Below are positions 56,031-64,000 of a DNA stretch of 64,000 nt, piece after piece. This DNA comes from Beijerinckia mobilis (GTDB lineage Bacteria > Pseudomonadota > Alphaproteobacteria > Rhizobiales > Beijerinckiaceae), in the NCBI RefSeq assembly GCF_000745425.1, contig NZ_JQJH01000002.1:359803-423802 (forward strand). Direction: 5' to 3'. Position 1 is the stretch's first letter. Every line of letters starts with the position of its first letter. The position numbers and the translations under genes were made by a program. Under the pieces are notes generated by a model, which worked only from the letters and a program-made list of their open reading frames with translations, made no database searches and was not told the origin of the DNA.

Positions 56031-58976
56031 TTAAAATGGCGGCTCCTCGTCAAAGTCTTCGGCTGGTGGCTCGTCTGCCTTCTTGGCTGCGGATTTCGGC
56101 TTGCTGGTTTTCGGGCTCGGCTTTTCGGCATCATCGGCTGTGGCCGACTTCCGCTTTGTTGCCGTCTTGGTTTTCTTTACCGCTTCAGGCTTGTCCGAAT
56201 CTGCCTTGCTTGTGGCACTCTTGCTGCCCGTCTTCTTGGCCGGCGCTTTTTTCGCGGTTCCGGCCTTGTCGTCTATGAGCTTGATGGCATCTTCGAGCGT
56301 GATCGTATCGGGCGTCAGGCCGGATTTCAGCGTCGCGTTGACCTTGCCCCAGTTGACATAGGGGCCGAAACGGCCTTCCCGCAGGGTGATCGGTCCACCG
56401 GAGGGATGTTCACCCAGCATTTGGCCCTGCACCGTTCCCTTGCCTTTGCCGTCGGTGCCGCTTGCCTTGGCGGCGAGGAGCGCAATCGCCTCCTCAAGCG
56501 TCAATGTGGTGGGGTCGGCGTCTTTCGGCAAGGTGGCGTTGACCTTGCCCCAATTCACATAGGGGCCATAACGTCCAGCTTTGATGGTGATTTCGCCGCC
56601 TTCCGGATGGTTGCCGAGCACGCGTGAGGGCGCGCTTTCCGCCTTGCCGAAGCGCCGGCCGGAGAGGCCGCTCTCCTTGGCGACGATCAGATCGACCGCG
56701 CGATTGCCGCCGATTGAGAGAATATCCTCATCCTTGCCGACATTCGCATAGGTCTTGCCGTGCTGCACATAGGGGCCGAAACGGCCGATGCCGGCGACGA
56801 TCGGCTCGCCTGTCTCGGGGTGGCGGGCGACCTCGCGCGGCAAGGAGAGGAGGCCAAGCGCGATCTCCAGCGTCACATCAGCCGGGGCGATGGTTTTGGG
56901 TAGCGAGGCGCGTTTCGGCTTCTCGCCCTCGCCGCGCTGGACATAGGCGCCGAAACGCCCATCCCGCAGGGAAATTTCGTCGCCCGTTTCGGGATCGTGG
57001 CCGAGCACCTTGACGCCCGGACGGTCCTGTTCGCCGCCCGCGCCCGCCTCCGGCCCGGTATCCGACAAGGTCCGGGTGAATTTGCATTCGGGATAATTCG
57101 AACAGCCGATGAAAGCGCCGAATTTGCCGATCTTCAGGGACAATTGCCCATCCTTGCAGGAAGGGCAGGTGCGCGGATTCGACCCATCCGGTTTTTCGGG
57201 GAAAATATAGGGACCCAAAAGATCGTTCAGGCTGTCGAGCACCTGGGTCGTGCGCAATTCCTTGGTGCCGGCGAGCGCCTCGGAAAAATCGCTCCAGAAA
57301 TCGCGCAGCACCTGTTTCCAGTCGATCTCGTGATTGGAGATCTTGTCGAGGCTTGCCTCGAGATCGGCAGTGAAATCATAGCCGACATAGCGGCCGAAAA
57401 AGGCTTCGAGAAAAGCGGTGACGAGCCTTCCCTTGTCCTCTGGAATCAGCCGTTTCTTTTCGATGCGGACATAATCGCGATCTTTCAGGACGGCGAGGGT
57501 CGAGGCATAGGTCGATGGCCGGCCGATGCCCAATTCCTCCATGCGCTTGACGAGCGTCGCCTCGGTGAAGCGTGGCGGCGGCTCGGTGAAATGCTGGCTC
57601 GCCTCGATCCGCTCCTTGGTCAGGTGGTCGCCTTCTTTCATCGGCGGCAGGCGGGCGCTTTCCTCATCTTCCTCGTCGTCGCGGCCTTCCTGATAGAGTT
57701 TCAGAAAGCCATCGAACCGCACCACCTGGCCGGTGGCGCGCAGATCAAGCTTGCGCGCGCCGACCTCGGCCAGAATATCGACCGTCGTGCGTTCGAGTTC
57801 AGCGGATTCCATCTGGCTCGCAATGGTGCGGGTCCAGATCAGCTCGTAAAGTTTCGCCTGTTCGGGTTCGAGATAGCGCGCCACATTTTTCGGCAGGCGG
57901 GCAAGATCGGTCGGGCGGATCGCCTCATGCGCTTCCTGCGCATTCTTGGCCTTGACCTGATAGCGGCGCGGCGCCTGCGGCACATATCTGTCGCCATATT
58001 CGTTGGCGATCACCTTACGGGCGCCATTGATGGCCTCCGGTGCCAGATCGACGCCGTCGGTTCGCATATAAGTAATGAGGCCGACCGTCTCGCCGCCGAG
58101 GTCGACGCCTTCATAAAGGCGCTGTGCGAGCTGCATGGTGCGCGCTGGTGCAAGGCCGAGTTTGCGCGCGGCTTCCTGTTGCAGGGTCGAGGTGGTGAAG
58201 GGCGGTGCGGGATGGCGCTTGGCGGGTTTCGCCTCGATCTTGGCGACGGTGAACAAAGCCGTCTCAAGCGCCGCCTTGAAGGCTTCCGCCTCCTCGCCCT
58301 TGCCGATATCGAGCCGGCTGATCTTCTTGCCGTCGGCACCGACGAGCCGGGCGGAAAAGCTCTGTCCTTCCGGCGTGCGCAAAAAGGCGATGAGCGACCA
58401 ATATTCGCGCGGCACGAATCGCTCGATTTCGAGCTCGCGCTCGCAGACGAGCCGCAGGGCCACCGATTGGACGCGCCCGGCCGAGCGCGCGCCGGGCAAT
58501 TTGCGCCACAGCACCGGGGAAAGGTTGAAGCCGACGAGATAATCGAGCGCCCGGCGCGCCAGATAGGCATCGACGAGATCGATGTCGATGGCGCGCGGAT
58601 GTTTCATCGCATCGAGAATCGCCGATTGGGTGATCGCATTGAAGACGACGCGTTCGACCGGCTTGTCCTTGAGCACTTTCTTGGCTTTGAGCACTTCCAG
58701 CACATGCCAGGAAATCGCCTCGCCCTCGCGGTCGGGGTCGGTGGCGAGAATCACCCGGTCGGCGTCTTTCACCGCCTTGGCGATCTCCGACAGCCTTTTG
58801 GCGGATTTGGTGTCGACATCCCACAACATGGCGAAATCGGCATCGGGATCGACGGAACCATCCTTCGGCGGCAGATCGCGGACATGGCCGAACGAGGCAA
58901 AGACCTCATAGTCCTTGCCCAGATATTTATTGATGGTCTTGGCCTTCGCCGGTGATTCGACGATGACGACATGCAT
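56031..58976 (-). CDS. topA: DNA topoisomerase I
   Basis: A 981-residue type IA topoisomerase that relaxes negative supercoils. N-terminal Toprim domain (VESPAKAKTINKYLG, DPDREGEAI), the active-site Tyr in LITYMRTDGV near residue 305, one Cys4 zinc motif (CPSCK to CSNYPEC, about 600-625), then four topoisomerase C-terminal repeats recognisable by GRFG(A/P)YV or GRYGPYV, and a Lys/Ala/Ser/Thr-rich disordered tail. Divergent from pyrB. Confidence 0.97.
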   Translation of the reverse strand: MHVVIVESPAKAKTINKYLGKDYEVFASFGHVRDLPPKDGSVDPDADFAMLWDVDTKSAKRLSEIAKAVKDADRVILATDPDREGEAISWHVLEVLKAKKVLKDKPVERVVFNAITQSAILDAMKHPRAIDIDLVDAYLARRALDYLVGFNLSPVLWRKLPGARSAGRVQSVALRLVCERELEIERFVPREYWSLIAFLRTPEGQSFSARLVGADGKKISRLDIGKGEEAEAFKAALETALFTVAKIEAKPAKRHPAPPFTTSTLQQEAARKLGLAPARTMQLAQRLYEGVDLGGETVGLITYMRTDGVDLAPEAINGARKVIANEYGDRYVPQAPRRYQVKAKNAQEAHEAIRPTDLARLPKNVARYLEPEQAKLYELIWTRTIASQMESAELERTTVDILAEVGARKLDLRATGQVVRFDGFLKLYQEGRDDEEDEESARLPPMKEGDHLTKERIEASQHFTEPPPRFTEATLVKRMEELGIGRPSTYASTLAVLKDRDYVRIEKKRLIPEDKGRLVTAFLEAFFGRYVGYDFTADLEASLDKISNHEIDWKQVLRDFWSDFSEALAGTKELRTTQVLDSLNDLLGPYIFPEKPDGSNPRTCPSCKDGQLSLKIGKFGAFIGCSNYPECKFTRTLSDTGPEAGAGGEQDRPGVKVLGHDPETGDEISLRDGRFGAYVQRGEGEKPKRASLPKTIAPADVTLEIALGLLSLPREVARHPETGEPIVAGIGRFGPYVQHGKTYANVGKDEDILSIGGNRAVDLIVAKESGLSGRRFGKAESAPSRVLGNHPEGGEITIKAGRYGPYVNWGKVNATLPKDADPTTLTLEEAIALLAAKASGTDGKGKGTVQGQMLGEHPSGGPITLREGRFGPYVNWGKVNATLKSGLTPDTITLEDAIKLIDDKAGTAKKAPAKKTGSKSATSKADSDKPEAVKKTKTATKRKSATADDAEKPSPKTSKPKSAAKKADEPPAEDFDEEPPF

Positions 58977-59070
58977 CGAGGAGCATCTCCAGAAATGTTT
59001 GCTGCCTCACCTGCAGCAGCAAACGGAAAGTGGAAAATCGAAAGCAGGGATAGCCCGTAATATAAAGTCT

Positions 59071-59170
59071 CATTGCTCCCAAGTGGTTGGGAGCAATGCG
59101 GTCCGGCGGGAAGCCGCCGCCCCGCCGTCGCGGGGGCCCGAATTTCGATGAACGGCGCTCATCGAAATTC
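59071..59170. repeat. Three-hairpin composite repeat, copy C
   Basis: CATTGCTCCCAA/TTGGGAGCAATG (59071-59082, 59087-59098), core starting CCGGCGGGAAGCCGCC and continuing to GCGGGGGCC (about 59103-59139), then GAATTTCGATGA/TCATCGAAATTC (59140-59151, 59159-59170). It lies between the divergent topA and pyrB genes, so it is not simply a terminator. Confidence 0.85.
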
Positions 59171-59357
59171 AATTTAAGAATTGATGAAGGAAATTCACTC
59201 GACCCAGGCTTTAGACATTGACATTCCCTATGGAACCCGGCGGGGGAAGATGGGGGAGGCGGAGGCGCCTGTCAAATGGACCTTCCGCGCGAAAATCCGG
59301 GGAGCCTCGATCCACATGGGTTGCGAAGCGGCGCGATTCAATTCATAGAGAGCGCCG

Positions 59358-60311
59358 ATGCTTGAACCGCTCTCTCAAAAGCCCACCTTTCCCCACCGCC
59401 ATCTGCTTGGGATCGCGGGCCTTTCCGCGCAGGATCTGACTTTTCTCCTCGACCTTGCCGAAGAAGCGGTCGGCGTGTCGCGCCAGATCGAAAAGAAGCG
59501 CACGAGTCTGCGCGGCCGCACCCTCATCAATCTCTTTTTCGAAGCCTCGACGCGGACGCAATCCTCCTTCGAGCTTGCCGGCAAAAGGCTCGGCGCCGAT
59601 GTGATGAACATGTCGGTCGCGACCTCCAGCGTCAAAAAGGGCGAGACCCTGCTCGACACGGCGATGACCCTCAACGCCATGCGGCCAGACATTATCGTCG
59701 TGCGCCATGCCAAGGCCGGCGCCGTGCATCTCCTCGCCAATGAAGTCGATTGCTCGGTGGTCAATGCCGGCGACGGGGCGCATGAACATCCGACCCAGGC
59801 TTTGCTCGATGCTCTGACGATCCGCCGCAACAAGGGCCGGATCGAAGGACTCGTGGTGGCGATCTGCGGCGATATTCTGCATTCGCGCGTCGCCCGCTCG
59901 AACATTCTGTCGCTCTCGGCGCTCGGCGCGCGGGTGCGTGTCATCGGCCCCTCGACCCTTCTGCCAGCGGGCATCGAGAATATGGGGGTCGAAGTGTTCC
60001 GCCGGATGGAAGAGGGACTCGCCGGCGCCGATATCGTCATGATGTTGCGGCTGCAACGCGAGCGCATGGATGGCGGTTTCATCCCCTCGCTCAAGGAATA
60101 TTTCCGCTTCTACGGGCTCGACGAGGAAAAATTGGCCCTGGCGAAGCCCGATGCCCTGGTGATGCATCCCGGCCCGATGAATCGCGGCGTCGAGATCGCC
60201 TCGCGCGTCGCCGATGGGCCGCAGAGCCGGATTCGCGAACAGGTCGAAATGGGCGTCGCCGTGCGCATGGCCGTGCTCGAAGCCCTGTCGCAACATCTGC
60301 CGAACGGATGA
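59358..60311 (+). CDS. pyrB: Aspartate carbamoyltransferase catalytic subunit
   Basis: A 317-residue enzyme forming N-carbamoyl-aspartate. Carbamoyl-phosphate motif STRTQSSFE, active-site HPTQALLD, the Asp loop MLRLQRERM, and the conserved [11 protein letters not shown] end. No pyrI regulatory gene; the following gene is a dihydroorotase homolog, 10 bases downstream, as in the dodecameric ATCase-pseudo-DHOase type. Confidence 0.96.
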   Translation: MLEPLSQKPTFPHRHLLGIAGLSAQDLTFLLDLAEEAVGVSRQIEKKRTSLRGRTLINLFFEASTRTQSSFELAGKRLGADVMNMSVATSSVKKGETLLDTAMTLNAMRPDIIVVRHAKAGAVHLLANEVDCSVVNAGDGAHEHPTQALLDALTIRRNKGRIEGLVVAICGDILHSRVARSNILSLSALGARVRVIGPSTLLPAGIENMGVEVFRRMEEGLAGADIVMMLRLQRERMDGGFIPSLKEYFRFYGLDEEKLALAKPDALVMHPGPMNRGVEIASRVADGPQSRIREQVEMGVAVRMAVLEALSQHLPNG

Positions 60312-60321
60312 GACTGACTGG

Positions 60322-61662
60322 ATGACCTATCGTGTTTCTCCCGAAACGCCGCCGCCGCTTGCCCTGGTCAATGCCCGCCTCGTCGATGGCGCGGCGGATT
60401 GCGAGCGGCGTGGTGGCGTTCTGGTGCTCGACGGGGACATCGCTGCCGTCGGCCCGGAAGTCACGGCGGCGGCACTGCCGGCCGGCGTGCCGGTCATTGA
60501 TTGCTGCGGCGATGTCGTCACCTCGGGCCTCATCGACATGCGCGTTTTCGTTGGCGAGCCCGGCGCCGAACATCGCGAAACCATTGCTTCCGCCACCGCC
60601 GCTGCCGCTGCCGGCGGGGTGACCACTCTGCTGACGCGCCCCGACACTTTTCCTCCCGTCGATGAGGCGGCGGTTGTCGATTTCCTGCTGCGCCGCGCCC
60701 GTGACACCGGCAGGGTGCGGCTATTGCCGACGGCGGCCCTCACCAAGGGGCTGCGCGGCGAGGAAATCGCCGAAATCGGCCTGCTGCTGCAGGCTGGTGC
60801 CGTGGCTTTCAGCAATGGCACCCATTCGGTGCGCAATGCGCAGGTGATGCGCCGCCTGCTCGCCTATGCGCGCGATTTCGATGCGCTCACCATTCATTAT
60901 GCGGTGGATGAGGATCTCGTCGGCGATGGCGTCATGAACGAGGGCGAGCGCGCCTCGCGCCTGGGTCTCGCCGGCATCCCGCGTGAGGCGGAAGCGGTCA
61001 TGCTCGATCGCGACATCCGTCTCGTCAATCTCACCGGCGCGCGCTATCACGCCGCGCTTGTCACCACCACGCTCTCGGTGGAAGTGATCCGCGCCGCCAA
61101 AGCCGCTGGCCTGCCGGTCACTTGCGCCACCTCGATCAACCATTTGACGCTCAACGAAAACGACATCGGCGAATATCGCACCTTTCTCAAGGTCGCCCCG
61201 CCGCTTCGCGAAGAAGATGAGCGTCTCGCCCTCGTCGAGGCTCTGGCCGAAGGCGTGATCGACGTCATTGTCTCCGATCACGATCCGCAGGATGTCGAGA
61301 CCAAGCGTCTGCCTTTCGCCGAGGCCGAATTCGGCGCGATTGGCGTCGAAACCATGCTGTCGGCGGGCTTGCGGCTGGTGACCTCTGGCCATCTCACCTT
61401 GCCGCGCCTCATCCGCGCGCTTTCGACGCGGCCCGCCGAAATTCTCGGCCTGCCTCAGGGGCGGCTGGCGGTTGGTGCACCGGCTGATCTCATCCGTTTC
61501 GATCCGGGTGAGCCTTTCGTCGTCAACCGCAAGAAACTGCATTCGCGCTGCCGCAACACGGCTTTCGATCAGGCGCGGCTTGAAGGCCGCGTCAAGCTTA
61601 CGCTCGTCGGCGGAAATACGGTGTTCGCGCTTTCCGAGACTGGTGAAGCTCTGCTAAGTTAA
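60322..61662 (+). CDS. Dihydroorotase homolog lacking the HxH zinc motif (PyrX-type ATCase partner)
   Basis: A 446-residue amidohydrolase-fold protein. In true dihydroorotases the first strand ends GLID.H.HLREPG with two zinc-binding His; here it reads [13 protein letters not shown], so both are missing. The later SDHDPQD Asp is kept. Such sequences are the rule beside pyrB in Rhizobiales as I recall them, and in Pseudomonas the comparable PyrC' (PyrX) is inactive and needed for ATCase assembly. It is often annotated pyrC; a separate active dihydroorotase must then exist elsewhere. Confidence 0.85.
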   Translation: MTYRVSPETPPPLALVNARLVDGAADCERRGGVLVLDGDIAAVGPEVTAAALPAGVPVIDCCGDVVTSGLIDMRVFVGEPGAEHRETIASATAAAAAGGVTTLLTRPDTFPPVDEAAVVDFLLRRARDTGRVRLLPTAALTKGLRGEEIAEIGLLLQAGAVAFSNGTHSVRNAQVMRRLLAYARDFDALTIHYAVDEDLVGDGVMNEGERASRLGLAGIPREAEAVMLDRDIRLVNLTGARYHAALVTTTLSVEVIRAAKAAGLPVTCATSINHLTLNENDIGEYRTFLKVAPPLREEDERLALVEALAEGVIDVIVSDHDPQDVETKRLPFAEAEFGAIGVETMLSAGLRLVTSGHLTLPRLIRALSTRPAEILGLPQGRLAVGAPADLIRFDPGEPFVVNRKKLHSRCRNTAFDQARLEGRVKLTLVGGNTVFALSETGEALLS

Positions 61663-61691
61663 AGCTGGTTCTGCTTTTTCGACCGGACAGG

Positions 61692-62303
61692 ATGTTCGCC
61701 GTGGTCCCCTTTGCCTGCCTGATTCTCGGCTATCTCTTGGGCTCCATTCCCTTCGGCCTGTTGCTGACGCGGGCGGCCGGCACGCAGGATTTGCGGGCGA
61801 TCGGCTCCGGCAATATTGGCGCGACCAATGTGCTGCGCACCGGCCGCAAGGATCTCGCCGCTCTGACCCTGCTGCTTGATGCGCTCAAGGGCACGGCGGC
61901 GGTGCTCATCGCCCGCTGGATTGCGGAAACCTATGCGGGGGGCGATCCTTTGCCGCCGCTTTTTGCCGCGGCTGGCGCCTTTCTTGGCCATGTCTTTCCG
62001 GTCTGGCTGAAATTTTCTGGCGGCAAGGGCGTTGCGACCTTTCTCGGCTGCCTGATCGGGCTTGCCTGGCCTGCAGGGCTTGCCTTCGCGCTCATCTGGC
62101 TTTCGGTGGCCTTTCTCACCCGCTATTCCTCCGCCGCCGCGCTGACGGCGAGCGCGCTGACGCCGCTGGTGCTCTGGTTTCTCGACGCGAGACCGGCGAG
62201 TTTCGTCTTTCTGGTGCTTGCTGCCATTTTATGGATCAAGCATCGCGCCAATATTGCCCGCCTGCGCGCGGGCACTGAAACCAAAATCGGCAGCAAGGGC
62301 TGA
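61692..62303 (+). CDS. plsY: Glycerol-3-phosphate acyltransferase
   Basis: A 203-residue integral membrane enzyme that transfers acyl from acyl-phosphate to glycerol 3-phosphate. Signature blocks [18 protein letters not shown] and FSGGKGVAT are present, with about six to seven TM segments. It uses the product of GpsA, encoded 50 kb away. It follows the PyrX gene after 29 bases. Confidence 0.96.
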   Translation: MFAVVPFACLILGYLLGSIPFGLLLTRAAGTQDLRAIGSGNIGATNVLRTGRKDLAALTLLLDALKGTAAVLIARWIAETYAGGDPLPPLFAAAGAFLGHVFPVWLKFSGGKGVATFLGCLIGLAWPAGLAFALIWLSVAFLTRYSSAAALTASALTPLVLWFLDARPASFVFLVLAAILWIKHRANIARLRAGTETKIGSKG

Positions 62304-62338
62304 GCCCGCCACGGGACTTTGGAGGCGCCGCCGCCATT

Positions 62339-63598
62339 ATGAGTCAGAGTCCGTTCTTCCCTCTGGAACAGCGCGAACTCACGATCCGCGAGCGTTCCGA
62401 CTGGCTGCGTCTCGCGCGCAGCGATGGCATCGGCCCGCGCACCTTTCTCTCCCTGCTCACGCGTTATGACAGCGCCGGCGCGGCGCTCGAAGCGGTGCCG
62501 CATCTCGCCAAAAGCCGGGGCCGGCAATTACGCCTCGCCGATGCGGACGAGATCGCCCGCGAGGAAACAGCGCTTGCAGCGGCGGGAGGCAGTTTCATCG
62601 CGCTTTGCGAGCCGGATTATCCGCCACTCCTGCGTCTCATCGATGCGCCGCCGCCCATCATCGCCATGCGCGGCCAGCGCAAAAGCCTCGCCCGCGCCAA
62701 AGTCGCGATCGTCGGCGCCCGCAATGCCTCGGCAGCCGGTCTCGTGATGACGGAACGGCTCACCCGCGATATTGCCCGGGCGGGCTATGTGATCGTTTCC
62801 GGTCTTGCGCGCGGCATAGACGCCAAGGCGCATCAATCGGCGCTGGAGACCGGCACCATCGCCGTGCTCGCCGGCGGGCTCGGACGCATCTATCCAGCCG
62901 AACATGAAGCTTTGCTGGAACGCCTTTTGGAGCATGGCGCGGCGATCAGCGAAATGCCCTTTGGCTGGGAAGCGCGCGGCCGCGATTTCCCCCGCCGCAA
63001 CCGCATCGTCTCCGGCCTCAGCCTCGGCCTCGTGGTGGTGGAAGCGGCGCGCCGTTCAGGCTCACTCATCACAGCCCGTTTCGCGGCGGAACAGGGCCGC
63101 CAGATTTTCGCAGTGCCGGGCTCTCCCCTTGACCCAAGAGCCGAAGGCCCCAATGATCTGCTGCAGGAAGGTGCCACTTTCTGCACCAAGGGCGAGGATG
63201 TCATCGAGGCGCTCGCCAGCCAAAGCGCGGCCCGCCCGGGTTTTGCCGAACCGCGTGAGCACACAGGCGAGCAGCAAGAATTATGGGATGAGGTTGATAT
63301 TCTTGGTGAGGGTTTTGACGGGGAGATTCCTTTTGTATCGGCTATCGTCGATGACGAGGTGGATACAGAATTGGAAGTGATTGCGCTGGAGCCAGAGGCG
63401 GCAGAATATATGCCGGTGAAGAGCGGCGACGATCTTAGAACAATCATTCTGTCGCTGTTGAGCGCGACGCCGATTTCCATTGATGAACTCGCCCGCGCGG
63501 CGGAGAGTCACGCGGGGGCAGTGCAGGGTGTGTTGTTGCTGCTCGATCTTGAGGGAAGGATCGAACGGCATGGGGCTGGGTTGGTGTCGTTGCGGTAG
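62339..63598 (+). CDS. dprA: DNA-processing protein DprA
   Basis: A 419-residue Rossmann-like protein that loads RecA on incoming single-stranded DNA. An N-terminal helical (SAM-like) domain, then the DprA core: VGARNASAAG, GLARGIDAKAH, GGLGRIYPAEH and FPRRNRIVSGLS, ending in a C-terminal winged-helix domain (about 365-418). Between them an acidic linker (about 300-360) is coded by DNA less GC-rich than its neighbours. Confidence 0.95.
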   Translation: MSQSPFFPLEQRELTIRERSDWLRLARSDGIGPRTFLSLLTRYDSAGAALEAVPHLAKSRGRQLRLADADEIAREETALAAAGGSFIALCEPDYPPLLRLIDAPPPIIAMRGQRKSLARAKVAIVGARNASAAGLVMTERLTRDIARAGYVIVSGLARGIDAKAHQSALETGTIAVLAGGLGRIYPAEHEALLERLLEHGAAISEMPFGWEARGRDFPRRNRIVSGLSLGLVVVEAARRSGSLITARFAAEQGRQIFAVPGSPLDPRAEGPNDLLQEGATFCTKGEDVIEALASQSAARPGFAEPREHTGEQQELWDEVDILGEGFDGEIPFVSAIVDDEVDTELEVIALEPEAAEYMPVKSGDDLRTIILSLLSATPISIDELARAAESHAGAVQGVLLLLDLEGRIERHGAGLVSLR

Positions 63599-63673
63599 AA
63601 AGCTTTTATAACTTCGTGAAAGGCGATTTCTTAAAAACGGGGACGAAATAATATATTTTATCTAACGGTGTGT

Positions 63674-64000
63674 CTAGGTCCTGTTGACGAATGCGCGCAT
63701 CCAGAGGCGAATAGCGGCGATATGAACGAAGCCAAGGTAGCTTTCGGCGGTTTTATCGTATCGGGTCGCGAGGCGGCGTGAGTTTTTGAGCTTGTTGAAG
63801 CACCGCTCGATGCGATTGCGCAGGGCGTAGATGTAATCGTCGACGGGGATTTGCGTTTTCCGGTTTTTCCGGGTCGGGATGATGGTGGCCGCGCCTTTTG
63901 CTTCCATTGTCTCGCGAATATGGTCGCTGTCATAGCCGCGATCGGCCAGAAGCACCTTCGGCTCCGGCCCTTCGGCTTCGATCAGCGGATCGAAGCCTGA
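63674..64000 (-). mobile_element. IS5-family transposase, C-terminal part (continues past the window edge)
   Basis: A minus-strand frame runs from the right edge to TAG at 63674-63676, 108 codons visible. ADRGYDSDH holds the second Asp of the DDE triad, and YALRNRIERCFNKLKNSRRLATRYDK carries the Glu and the R.RIE..F...K pattern of IS5/IS427 transposases; the end is typical (FVHIAAIRLWMRAFVN). The left IS end must lie near 63650-63673, by an AT-rich run. The 5' part, the other inverted repeat and any frameshift are outside the window. Confidence 0.9.

Noticed and set aside
56997..58955. Long plus-strand frame opposite topA (652 codons)
   Set aside because: Antisense shadow; topA covers the same bases with all motifs intact.

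Overview
The window reads as chromosomal DNA of an alphaproteobacterium of the order Hyphomicrobiales (Rhizobiales), most likely a Beijerinckiaceae-type soil bacterium. This is inferred from GC-rich coding sequence, the gene orders dnaK-dnaJ-pmtA-like-pyrF-dapB, topA-rnr and pyrB-pyrX-plsY-dprA, a candidate hopanoid aminotransferase, and abundant palindromic intergenic repeats of the kind known in rhizobia. No species is claimed.

Layout. 1-12.6 kb: end of a flavoprotein gene, an HdeA-like periplasmic protein, an AraC regulator beside a zinc alcohol dehydrogenase, pheT without pheS, small stress or unknown genes (secreted protein, TerB-like, SDR, glutamine amidotransferase), then gpsA, an EVE-domain gene and efp. 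12.6-18.5 kb: lipase-like protein, inositol monophosphatase family protein, tRNA-Val(GAC), a membrane acyltransferase and a class-III aminotransferase. 18.6-25.8 kb, minus strand: a 2,3-butanediol/acetoin catabolic locus (two stereochemically distinct butanediol/acetoin dehydrogenase types, a porin, acoC, acoB, acoA) with a candidate sigma-54 promoter and upstream activator dyads. 26.3-28.5 kb: three small exported proteins. 29.2-35.5 kb: a complete tripartite RND efflux operon whose pump carries a His-rich cytoplasmic insertion. 35.5-37 kb: a long gene-free stretch with a strong minus-strand terminator that no recognised gene feeds. 37-48.3 kb: thiD, two exported proteins of unknown role, dnaK, dnaJ, a PmtA-like methyltransferase, pyrF, dapB and ruvB. 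48.3-59 kb, minus strand: phospholipase C, an RMD1-like membrane protein, a dipeptide epimerase, rnr and topA. 59.3-63.6 kb: pyrB, a dihydroorotase-like gene lacking the HxH zinc motif, plsY and dprA. The right edge holds part of an IS5-type transposase.

Functional links. The butanediol dehydrogenases would make acetoin, and AcoABC would split it to acetaldehyde and acetyl-CoA; neither the E3 subunit nor an AcoR regulator is in the window. The PmtA-like enzyme and the phosphocholine-type phospholipase C point to phosphatidylcholine turnover. dnaK/dnaJ form the chaperone pair, and pyrB/pyrX/pyrF are pyrimidine genes.

The most unusual material is intergenic. One family of short palindromes (modules here called alpha, beta, gamma) recurs about a dozen times and supplies the stop codon of three unrelated genes. 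A second family of about 100 bp has a conserved GC-rich core flanked by two long hairpins whose stems differ from copy to copy while staying paired. No CRISPR array, prophage, rRNA operon or intact insertion sequence was seen.
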